From the NCBI GenBank assembly GCA_001949185.1, contig BDGG01000005.1, positions 744,001 through 808,000 of the forward strand: a stretch of 64,000 nt of DNA. The letters are read 5' to 3'. This document shows positions 33,070 through 43,207 of this stretch, piece after piece. The translations under genes and the position numbers were made by a program. Each line of letters begins with the position of its first letter. The stretch's first letter is position 1. A model generated the notes under the pieces. It had not been told where the DNA came from. It made no database searches and was given only the letters and a program-made list of their open reading frames with translations. This stretch comes from Ramazzottius varieornatus. Its lineage: Eukaryota > Tardigrada > Eutardigrada > Parachela > Ramazzottiidae.

Positions 33070-34826
33070 AGCAATGATGGTTCTTCGCGTTCAAAATCGA
33101 GGCTAGCAGCAGCTAAGAAAACATTCCAGGACCAGCTGGAACCTTCTCCGAGATCGCAACAGACTTCATTTCCGGCGGATTAAAACAACACAAAATTAAA
33201 AATAAATCTCAGCAAAACCTCCATTACTGTATTCGGCGCGCGACTCAGAAAACGAATCTCGATGGCGAGTACTCCATTGAGATCAACCCGAGAGGGGGCA
33301 ATAAGTTTATCGGGAGTCTTCCTTATCCACTTGACTCGCCTATACGAGAGGGCCGACAACAGCTCACAAGTGGCCTTTGCAGGAACCTAATCAAAAATCA
33401 CAAAGGCGTGCTGGAGATTAGGGATTACGGCTAGTTTGCTCAAGGATTCACCGGGATGTTGGGGTGATGTACAGGCAGTGTTGATAATCATCGTACTTGT
33501 CCAGATGATTACGTTATACGCTGCTGGATGATTACGCCGATAGAGCCAGCGCAACAGATAGTACTGATAAGGCCACGATAGTCCGCTGGCGACGTCGACG
33601 AACCTCATGCATGCAAACACTAGGCTTTGAACTTAACCAAAGAAAAAATTCGGAAAAAAACTATCGGTAGTTGTGATAACGTCGAGGAATTATGTCAGCA
33701 TGGCGCAAATGCCACTGTCGACGTCGGCGAGGTCGCTTGTTTTGACGAGCGGCAACGTTGACGCTCGACATCGACACTAGCTGCACATTGCCGAAAGCGT
33801 AAAGATGTGCTATTCAAAGACTCGTACGCTCAAAACCAGTTTCTTGCTAAGTGCCGAATACAAAGCAACTCAAGCGGAAGATACGAACAAGGCTTGAGCC
33901 CTTTCAGCGGATGAAACTGCTCGATACGGGATAGTGGCGCCACCGCCGTACAGTATACTGATTTAGCGCTTGGTCAGCTTCTGATGGATCAGGGGGTTGA
34001 ATCAACTTAGCCGGAAATGGCCAGCATATTAATGCTGTTGTCAGTGGATCAAATGACCATCCCGCACTCAATTCAGAGACAAACACGATCCACCACAGAA
34101 GCAATATTCAATATCAGTTTAACCTAACCTTCTGCTTTATGAGCTTCAAATCAAGTTGTTTGGGTTTCGGCAATCTTTCAGTGCAAATATTATGTGCTCA
34201 GAGACCGCACAACTTCGATTGCCGACACCAATCAAAGTTCCATTAAAAATTTCCGTCTTGTGAGGAAACTGTTCAAGAAGTTCCCCCCAATGAGCCTTCA
34301 AAAGATGCAGTCAAAAGCTAAAATCAACCAGAAAGTGGCGGAAATCTAGTGACTCGACTAGAAGAAAACCATACTTTACTTCTTCATCCACAAGGACATG
34401 TGTCTTCAACAAAGTCTCACCAGGCTTTGATAATTATTCTCTTCGTCCAGAACTGAAGTTACGTATCTAATAGTACCCCTTTATTACTCACCAATGTCGA
34501 ATCACAACAAGGTAAACATAACGGAGTAGTCAGGTCAAACTTTTTCCTTCCACTCATCCCAATCTTCCGGTTTCAACTTGGTTTGATAGATGAAGACCTA
34601 GATTTGTACACCACTTCAAAATCAAAAACTTCGGCTGAGAGAAAGGCAGAAAGTTCGACCTGACAACTCCGCTGTTTACCTCGTACCTGAAGTAAGCCTC
34701 CTCGTGGCTGAATACTGCATATAAGCATCAAGCTATAACTTGAAACAAAAGTAAAAAATATAAAAATTGAAACTCGAAGCATGGTGGACCGGGTTGTGCA
34801 TTCACGTCCTCAACAAAGAAACTTCC
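33070..34826. other. Gap between GalNAc-transferase B and CCDC93
   Basis: This is the upstream region of gene B and downstream region of CCDC93. Frames at 33387-33620 and 34573-34782 (minus) show no family resemblance. I see no repeat element and no RNA gene. An imperfect ETS-like site (TTTCCGGCGG) lies near 33172, close to the start of gene B. Confidence 0.4.
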
Positions 34827-37421
34827 TCACGATGATCTCCCTTGAAGGTCCTCGTTTCTTGCGCATTCCTGACAAACAAACATCCAGGATTATTGATCAC
34901 TTGTTCTTCACGCATAGGACAGATTGCCAAGCTGTTCCTACCTGCTGAAACTCCTTCACCAGCTTGTGATAAGTCCGTTCTTTTTCCAGAAGTTCGACGT
35001 AGCTATCATTCAGATGGTCCCGTCTCAGCTTTTCGCTGGAGCGCTTCTTCTCGGCTCTGGCCACAGTTTGCTTTAAACTTTCGAGGACCATATCAAGTTG
35101 CCGCAAGAACTGCTCTTTCGCCGAATCCGACTGCATTGCTCTGCGAAAGGAAACCGTATGTCATGACGTCGTAACGCTCTGGAAGATTCTGGACATTGAG
35201 TCTTACTTGTCGTAATTGTCGTGTATGGATTCAAGCAGTTGCACTTCCTTCTCGTAACAAGTCTTACTGTCGGTCAAGGTATTGTAAAGAGTATAGAATT
35301 TCTTCGTTTCGCTCAACTTTGCTGCCACTGCAAGCTCACCCAGGTTAGCCAATACGAAAGATCTTTTTCTTTTTTAGTAAAACGGATATGAGAAGTTCCA
35401 AACTTACTTTGGTCGTAGAGTTCCACAAAACGTTTTTGATACTGGGACAACTCAGCCTGTGGTGGAGCGTCATCCAAGCGGCGCTGAATCTGAGCAATCT
35501 CCCGGTTGCGCTGCGCCAGTTTCAACCGGACTTCGTTCAACGCATCCTTTTCCGCTTCCAGGCGGATCTCCAGTTCACCGATCAACTAGAAGAAATAACC
35601 CAGATTTCGCTACAAAACTATGACAGAGGCATCAGCATTGACGACTGCAACTATACTTGTTTGTCTTCGGGTGCTGCGTTTTCCAGTTTGTTTTTCAGCG
35701 CCACACCTTCCGACCGAATTTGCGCAGCTTCCTTCTTGCATTCCGCTTTGAAAGACTGAATGCGGGCTCCAAGTTCCTGCTTTTCCGTCAGGAGCTCAGA
35801 GATAGCTGTTAGATCGTCGTCCTCAGCAAGACCGATAGGAAGCTGTGCGTCTCGAGCATCCAGGGACTCTTTTCTCACCTTGAGATCCCGCTTCTGGTTC
35901 CGTAGTTGCTCCATCCGCACCTCAGATGTGTCTCGATCCCTCAACAGCTGTAAATGCATTAATTCACGCATGTTCTCCAAGAATTTCAACAAAATCATTC
36001 TAGCGAAATTTGTAGGAATATAAAAACTTACGTCGTCTTCTTGAGTTTTGAGCTGAGCGATCTGTCGGATTAACATTTCCACGACGTGCTCGGGTTGAAG
36101 GTCGCTGTGAGGAAGACGTCCTTCCATGTTCGCTTTGCGCTGCTCGTATAAGGCGTCAAATTCGGCAATTTCGGCAGACTGTTGGCTGATCAGGCCGCCC
36201 ACGGTCGAGCCCTTAACTTTACGCGTCTTTTCTTCCAGCTGTTCCATCTCTGTAGCCATAGTCCTTAGCATGTCCTGTGCAATTAAGCGTTCATCGAAAC
36301 GAAACCTCCATACAGTCAAAACTGGGTACATTATCTGAATAAACTTTTCGAATGTTACAGGAAGACATTCCTTACCGCTTCCGGATTCGGCGGCTCTGAC
36401 TTTGGGCTTCTAGAATCCGTTTTTTCGTCACTGGAGTTCCCACCAGGAGAGAAACGCTGCGAAGCGGATGTGTCACCAAATATTCCGAGGGGTAACTGAC
36501 TAGAGACGGAACAAAAACCGTCAAACCGAACAAAAATTGCGATACGAATTATGAATTAAGACTTCGGTGAAGAAGCCACACTCTACTTACTGGCCGTATT
36601 CCAGAAGAGTGTACTTTACACCTGCGTTGTCATCGGGAACAGTAACACCGGCTTTCCGGCGAAACTTGCGTTTAGGAGCGTAAACCGTGTTCAAGCGTTG
36701 TATGCCTTGCTCCGTATTTTCCAAGACTTCTTTGGCTTGCACATCTTCCGGTAAGGAATGCTCATTCTCGAACTTCTGTATCGTGAAAGCGCGGTTCACG
36801 TCGCCGGTTTCTTCTCTAGCTTCGATGCTTTTCTTTACAAGCCACTGAACGACCGGGAATATGTGGATAAAGTCCAAGCCCTGAATTTGATGGGGATCCA
36901 GACGGTAGGGGCAGTGCATCTCTGGCAAAACTCTCACGATCTTCTCCGTTAACGCGCTATAAGAGTTACACATATCGATGAGCAAGAATCATTCTGCAAA
37001 AGGACGCGCTTTTCAACCTTACATTTTCTGTCCGATGGTCAGCGACTCTTGGAACATCAGATCGACGTCTACATCGAAGTTGCATGTTTCCAGACACCAC
37101 ACCATCCCCCCAACGATCTAAAAAGTATGAATATCTGCACTAAGTGTACCCAGGCGCAACGATGCATACGCATAGATAAGTATGATGCAAACTTTGTCAA
37201 AGGGATGAAGTCCTTTGATGCGCGCTCGAAAGTAGCCAGCGGCAACGAGAAGCTCCACGGTGTCCTGCAGCTTCACCAGCTGTTCTTCATCCTCGCGGAT
37301 CTCAAACTACAATGTCGCTGGAATGGGTCACTCGCAAAGTAGTAATTCAGTAAAGCTGACCGTACAAAAAGAGACGGAAGTCTCGAGATGAGCATTGAGG
37401 AGTTACGCTTACCTGGTCCAT
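34827..37421 (-). CDS. CCDC93: CCDC93, subunit of the CCC endosomal complex
   Basis: Exons 37421-37413, 37306-37193, 37117-37023, 36956-36591, 36499-36376, 36274-36032, 35947-35657, 35585-35408, 35327-35207, 35140-34942, 34868-34827; about 593 aa. CCDC93 pairs with CCDC22 and COMMD proteins in the CCC complex, which works with WASH and Retriever to recycle membrane proteins from endosomes. The N-terminal calponin-homology-like domain is well kept: [83 protein letters not shown]. Long coiled coils follow from about residue 240, ending with [37 protein letters not shown] and [20 protein letters not shown]. The start is set by a three-codon first exon (MDQ) joined to FEIREDEEQ. Head-to-head with LIG4. 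Confidence 0.93.
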
Positions 37422-38009
37422 CTTGTCGTCGCCGCCAAAGCCAAACTTGGCTTTGTCGCCGCTGATGCCGTTCGGTACAAAGCCAAGGCGAACCTACATC
37501 CGGATATCCGTCACCGTAGGCAGCACGCTGTGAATCGACAAGCGACGAGAACAAGGATCGAGCAGAAGAATTCGGTATCGCGAACGAATATTTCGATGGA
37601 AGCGATTCAATTGCAATTTGCAAGTGAAAAAACTTCTGTCAAAGCTTCTGTGATCTGACTCTTCTCTTCCAAAGTTCCAGTAGAAAATTTAAAACACCAA
37701 CAAGAGACATCAAGGTAATTGCGAAAACCGGTTGACGGTCAGATCCATTTTCGCAATGTTTTTCGTACGCAAAATATGCATCATCATTGTTGTCCACCGC
37801 CGCTTTTCGGTTTTCCTTGTTTGCTTCTGTTCAGTACGAGTACGTATAGTTGTATGGATGTCCTGCGAGAGTGGTTTGTATCGGCATTCCAAGTTTCGTC
37901 CATGTCGATATGTTTCTGTTCCAGACTTCCTGTTTTTGTCAGGCGAACTCGGACCCCGTCCAGTGTCCGCTTGAGCGGCTTTCACAGTTTGTGGATCATC
38001 GCAGGCAGA
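37422..38009. promoter_or_regulatory. Shared upstream region of CCDC93 and LIG4
   Basis: The two genes start head-to-head 588 bp apart, so this must hold both promoters and 5' untranslated regions. A plus-strand frame runs through it into LIG4, but the part before 38010 does not resemble ligase. No clear ETS-like site was seen. Confidence 0.4.
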
Positions 38010-41000
38010 ATGGCCGTGGAACGTTCGGCAAAGTACACCCGCTTTGTGGCCTTATGTGAAGGGATCTCGAAGCTCGGCACCAGCAAGGACAGGAAACGGA
38101 ACCTCCTACACAATTTCGTGGAAGGATGGCGAATGAGCTACCAACAGGCCTATCCCTCGAATCCACAGCCTGCTTCTGAGATGTTCTTCCCGTTCCTGCG
38201 ACTTCTGCTTCCTGAGGCAGACAGAGATCGCCCTGCATACGGGATGAAGGAGACAGTCTTAGCTCGCATGTTCATCCAGGAGTTGAGCCTGGTCAAAGGA
38301 GGGAAAGCTTCGGAGACGTTACTCCACTGGACGAAGAACAAACCACAGGTAATATATCGTCCTCCTTCATTGTAACCCATTTTTTGTTGACGTTCTCCTG
38401 TTGTACAGGGTGCTGATCACCGCGAGGTGGCGGACTTTGCCGGAGTAGCTTATCACGTCCTCCAGGATCGTCTTTCGAAGGACGGCTACGAGACCGGTAT
38501 GTCTATCTATGACATCAACAAGTTCCTGGATGAGCTGGGGGAAGCAAACGGTGTTGGTGGGGAAAACAGGAAAGGTAGGACTAGTCTGTGAGACCGATGT
38601 TTCGGCTGAGCTGCTGGAAAGTGACTTCTGCTTTTTCAGAAAGGACAAATCGGGCGTTTCGTGAAATGCTGCGACAGTTAGAGCGGCTGGAGTGGAAGTG
38701 GCTGATCCGAATTATCCTGAAGGATGCCAGACTGAACATGGGGAAAGAATGCATCTTGACTGTGTGCTATCCGGACGCCGCGGAGCTCTACGATGCCACC
38801 ACCAGCTTATCCGGTGTACTTAATCTCTACTGATTCGAGTCTCTAAATCAACTTGATTTTCTTCTTGAGTCTTATTAGGTGTGCGTGAGGCTAACGGATC
38901 CGAAGGTACGACTGAGCCAGATCGAGGTATCTTTGTTCTCGCCATTCAGGCCAATGTTGGCTGAGGGGTGGAACCCGGCGAAACTAAAAGGTATTCTGAA
39001 GAGCAATGAGCATCTGACCGAGATCACGTATGATGGGGAACGATGCCAGATCCACAAGAGCGGCAACCACTTCAAATACTTCTCACGGAGCAATGTTGAC
39101 AATACCGGGGTGCGATCAGTTTTCTGCCTTCTGTTTCATCGTCCTTCGGTCACTTAGGATGAGATTCGACAGTAGTTAGAGTTTTTTAAAGTTCTTGCAG
39201 AAACTCGGCGGAAGTCCCTCAGAAGGCAGCCTGACAAAACACATTACCCAATGTTTTGCTCCTCCAGCCGACAGCTTCAAGCTTGACGGAGAGATTTGCG
39301 CTTTCGATATCAAGGTAACAAAACTTCCGGTCTACAAGTAAATACGTGAGAAAACCAGTATAGATGAAAGGCTTGTAGAAAAACTTTATTGCCACCAAGA
39401 CCGACAGTTATGCCATCAGATTGCTCACCGGTGAAAATGGCTACCAGATTTGCTTCGTGGCCTTCGACTGTCTCTTCTGCAACGGGAAGGTTAATTCTCG
39501 AAAATATCTGTCCTTCTTTCCACATTAGCTATCGAACTTCACGAAGGCGACAGTTATCTGTTGCAGACAATCACCGGTTATCCCTTCTCAAAACGGCGGT
39601 CTTTCCTGAAGGACCTCTTTCAAGCCAAAGAGGGAAGACTGTACCACGCAACCAGGAAGGAAGTGACCACTCCGTAGGTGACTCGATCCTTCTACACGAT
39701 AACGGAGATGCTTGCGTTCCCGTGAGCACGTGGTACTGATTACCATTGATTAGTTATGTATGCAACGTGATCAGGGAACGCACCCATCTTCGTTATTGTA
39801 CAGCGAGATGGCGAATAACCGGTCTAAGCGATGCATTTTCAGGGAATGACTGTCATGAATTCGTGAACGAAGCGATTGTTGAGAACGAAGATAGCATTGT
39901 TTTGAAGCAACTATCTTCGATCTACAAGCCAAACGCTCGCACCGCTGGCTGCTGGAAAGTCAAGCCGGAGTACGACGATAGCCTCTCTGACCAGCTGGAC
40001 ATTCTCGTCGTCGGAGGGTACTACGGTACAGGACGACGTACCGGGTTCTCGCACTTCCTCCTCGCAGTTGCCCAGGTCAGCCCAGTATAGTTTTCGGTAA
40101 ACGGCGGTAAATGCTAGTTTTAAAATATAAAGTGGGTCTACAAAATAAGTACGGGTTTGGTTGTTCGGCAAACAAATTCTTTCGCAAGTGGCGCACCTTC
40201 ACAGTAAGTATTATTGGCTGAGAACGTGCGAAACTGGAGAAACCGATCTTACTGGGTTTGCTGTCTCAGGTCCAAATCTTAAAATAATTGTTCACGGATA
40301 AATGAATAACATTTGAGTATTTTCAACAAAGGACCCAGAGAAGCCAGGAGAACATCCCAAGAAGTTCCTGTCCTTCCATAAAGTGGGTACCGGTTACACT
40401 TACAAGGAACTGCAGGAGATGGGTTTGAAGTTTGCTCCACACATCCGCGCGGGTGCCAAACCGGCATGGTTGACTATCATTGGTGAGAAGGAGAAGCCCG
40501 ACGCTTACATCGAACCCGACAAGTCCTTCATCGTCAAAGTCAGCGCTGCTCAACTACTGGACTCCGCCAACTTTGCCACTGGCTGCACACGCCGCTTCCC
40601 ACGTCTGAAAGAATGCCGAACAGACAAACCCTGGTCAGCCCATGGTGGAATCATTTGAAGGTAAAATACTGATACGAGAATCTAGAATATAATTTTCAGA
40701 TATGAGTGTATGACGTTGTCGCAGCTCAAGTCGCAAAGTGGAGGCCGGCTGGGCGCCAAGTACGTCCCCGATGGTCACTTTAAGGAAGGCGGAAGTCCTA
40801 CAAAGAAGCAGAAGACTGCGGCACCTCGTATGGCTGTTGGTCGCTTGGCCGAACGCTTTCGAGCAGCCGATACTTCCGGTGTGGCGACCCAAGGAAACAT
40901 CTTCGCCGGTAAAGAATTCCACGTCGTCGGTAAGTGAAATGGAATGGAGGAAATTTTTTCCGTGGTTCCTGACTGTGTGATTTGGCGTTGTAGATGGGGA

Positions 41001-42317
41001 TAAAGCCCACTGTAAGCAGGACACGGAGAAGCTGATCGTGTCTTATGGTGGAACTGCCGTGCAAGATGTCTCACCGGGTAGGACATTCTGCGTTATTGCG
41101 AACAAGACGACCGTTCGAGTGGCCAACCTGATCAAGAGCAAGAGCTACGATGTGGTGTATCCTTCGTGGGTCCACGGTTGTGTTGCCGCCAAAGAAATCT
41201 TTCCATGGTAAGTCTGCAGTGTCCCCACCATCTCGTTTCTGTTTTCTCGTTATCCTGGTATCGGATAACTTTGTCATACTGTACTCGCATCGTTAACAGG
41301 TACCCGAAAGATTTGATGTTCGTACGAGAGCAGACTCAGAAGCTGATGGCAAGCGTTTTCGACAAGTACGGTGATAGCTTCACGGAGAACATCTCGGTAA
41401 ACGGTCTGGAAAGATTGCTGAATGAAATGGAACACAAGGTTTGGACCGGCTAACTACTGTAATGCTTCATGAACTTGGCGAAGTGAGTCATCATACACGT
41501 GAAGTTGCACCCCGGTCGAGAACCATACCCACACAACCCGCTGAGGGATGTTTCACGCGTATGATGACTCTCTTCGCCAAGTTCATGAACCATTACAGTA
41601 ATATACGAATATCGTGCAACCTTTAGTGAATACAGATCTTGTTGTTATTCTAAGTATTTAATTTGCAGAAAATCAGTCGAACAACGTTGGTAAATCTTGA
41701 AGAGCGGTATTTCGGCGAATCTCCTCTGCTTGGGCTTTCTCGAACTTACACGTGAGCCAACTTTATCAACGGATGGCTGTGCAGCCATCCGTTGATATGG
41801 CTAGAACCTTGTCGCTCATGTTCTTGAAGGGCGTACAGGTATTTCGACAAGTATGCTGAGATTGGAGACCCGATGGCCCTACAAAAACTGAGTGCCTGTA
41901 TGACTCTAGCGGAGGTCGAGTTCGTAGCCAGTGGTGGACTCGTGGTGGATAAGGTGGCTCCAGATGTCACCCACTTCGTCGTGGCCTCTTCTCAGTAAGT
42001 GCTCCTTGGGTTTCTCTTTTGATACCGCAAAGTTTAACTCGCCCATTCTTTTTCGTCGGGTTTCTAGACTGGCTCGACTGGAAGACATTAAGAAACTGAA
42101 CCATGATCAAACGGAGAAGTTTCACCTCGTTAGCGAAAAGCGGGTACTGAAGAGCGCCGAGCAGGGAATGATCTTGGAAGAACGAAGCTTTGCCCTGAAA
42201 ACAGAAGCTGAGAAGGAAAACTCCCTGTCTCTTCTCCTGGCCACAATTTTCCAGGTACATAGGACTGAAAATGAAAATTTTGTATTGTATCGTTTGTCGA
42301 GTCTTTTTTTCCGCTAA
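38010..42317 (+). CDS. LIG4: DNA ligase IV-like protein lacking the catalytic lysine, possibly decaying
   Basis: Exons 38010-38348, 38409-38574, 38640-38815, 38879-39109, 39201-39314, 39379 to about 39478, 39529-39673, 39829-40075, 40332-40660, 40700-40929, 40994-41207, 41300-41438, 41669-41751, 41839-41994, 42068-42317; about 972 codons. LIG4 with XRCC4 seals breaks in non-homologous end joining. DNA-binding domain (PASEMFFPFLRLLLPE, AYGMKETVLARMF), adenylation and OB domains (FKLDGE, FDCL, WKVKPEY, LDILVVGGYYG), and two BRCT domains (GKEFHVV ... VVYPSWVHGC; YFDKY ... VTHFVVASS) are all recognisable. Odd: motif I KxDG reads TYDG (Thr at residue 277, codon ACG at 39026); motif IV is EDSIVLK; the exon 6-7 junction needs a GC donor or a frameshift; a TGA stands in frame at 40656 just before a donor. 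Either a pseudo-ligase, a young pseudogene, or sequence error. Confidence 0.85.
40163..40270. mobile_element. Palindromic hairpin element, copy 5
   Basis: Left outer end TTCGGCAAACAAATTC, arms CGCAAGTGGCGCAC and GAACGTGCGAAACT (decayed). The right flank CGATCTTACTGGGTTTG matches the right flank of copy 1. It lies in the LIG4 intron 40076-40331. Confidence 0.7.
41455..41600. mobile_element. MITE-like element in a LIG4 intron
   Basis: The left arm (41455-41502, TACTGTAATGCTTCATGAAC onward) and right arm (41551-41600) are inverted repeats of about 48 bp with a few mismatches, around a spacer of about 48 bp. There is no coding potential. It lies within the intron 41439-41668. Sequence and length differ from the other repeat families here. 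Confidence 0.75.
41765..41796. repeat. Perfect 14-bp hairpin in a LIG4 intron
   Basis: ATCAACGGATGGCT at 41765-41778 and its exact inverse at 41783-41796, with a GTGC loop. It starts 14 bases after the donor at 41752 and ends 42 bases before the acceptor, so it fills much of an 87-base intron. It would bring the two splice sites closer if it folds in RNA. Confidence 0.8.
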
Positions 42318-43207
42318 GAAAAAATCACATTAGATTGCTTTCACGTAGTAGATCTTATTCTGTTTTTTCGTCGGCTCATCTGAGAGAAACCTATTGTCTT
42401 CCATTTTTTTCACTGAACCATATGCCGTCTTTTCTTTCATCGACAGAGAGCCACATGATTTCCGAAGATGGTCTTTATTCAGCTGAGCCCTTGAGGCGGC
42501 TCAGACTGGATCAGAGTCAGTGGCGCCACTTCCGGTAGGGTACAGAAATAACTGAAGGCCAAAAGGTCAACCCTTACAGACACGAAAGAACTTTCATGCG
42601 TTTAAGTTTTCGTTTCCCCACATCGGGTGACTTGTTTGCGTACTTGTACCGTATTTTGCGTCCTCAGATTCTGGGGTTCTGCATACGCTGTAGTGCGAGA
42701 AATCAGCCGAGGGCAGAATGATGTGTGGCGCACCGTACAGTGCGTGCTACTGTATGGCTTCCGTCGGTTATGCCGGGTGAGTTCCTCGAAGAGTCAGTAC
42801 AGCGTCCTGACGCCTATGGGGGTTCCTGTGTACGTTCCCTGCCAGCCTGAGTTTCCGTCAAGTACAGCACTACAAGCATCAGTTTGGGCTTCTTTCACGC
42901 GGCAAAACACGCACTTCGTTTTCCGGAGTTTATTGTAGCTTATTGTCAACGTCAAAGGCACATGCCTGATGCCTTTCGGCTGCTTTCCTCCCAACAATGG
43001 CCGTGTGTCTCTTTCAGCAAGTTTGCCGAAGGAACCAGAGCCACGATTTTCTTTAGGGAGCTCTACTCGGAAAGAGAAGCTAGCGTAAATGATTTTCCGC
43101 TCTCGGATATCGCCTTTCCGTCGTTATAATTACTGTACACGCCTGCGGTTGGTACGCGGGTTCTGCTAATGATATCAATAGTGTTGGTATTTCGCTTCAT
43201 TTGAAGA
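42318..43207. other. Gap between LIG4 and the GPCR gene
   Basis: No gene is recognised. An ETS-like ACTTCCGGT at 42528-42536 may be the promoter of the GPCR gene. The plus frame at 42627-42938 has no family resemblance and is probably 5' untranslated. Confidence 0.4.

Noticed and set aside
34573-34782. Possible additional 3' exon of CCDC93
   Set aside because: CCDC93 already ends with a family-like tail and stop at 34827.
37719-38009. Upstream extension of the first LIG4 exon (open frame from 37719)
   Set aside because: Residues before MAVERSAKY do not resemble ligase IV and run into the CCDC93 upstream region; ATG 38010 gives the expected N-terminus.
40656-40658. TGA read as tryptophan or selenocysteine in LIG4
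   Set aside because: TGA serves as a normal stop in other genes here (both GalNAc-transferases, for example), and no family cysteine or tryptophan is expected at this spot.
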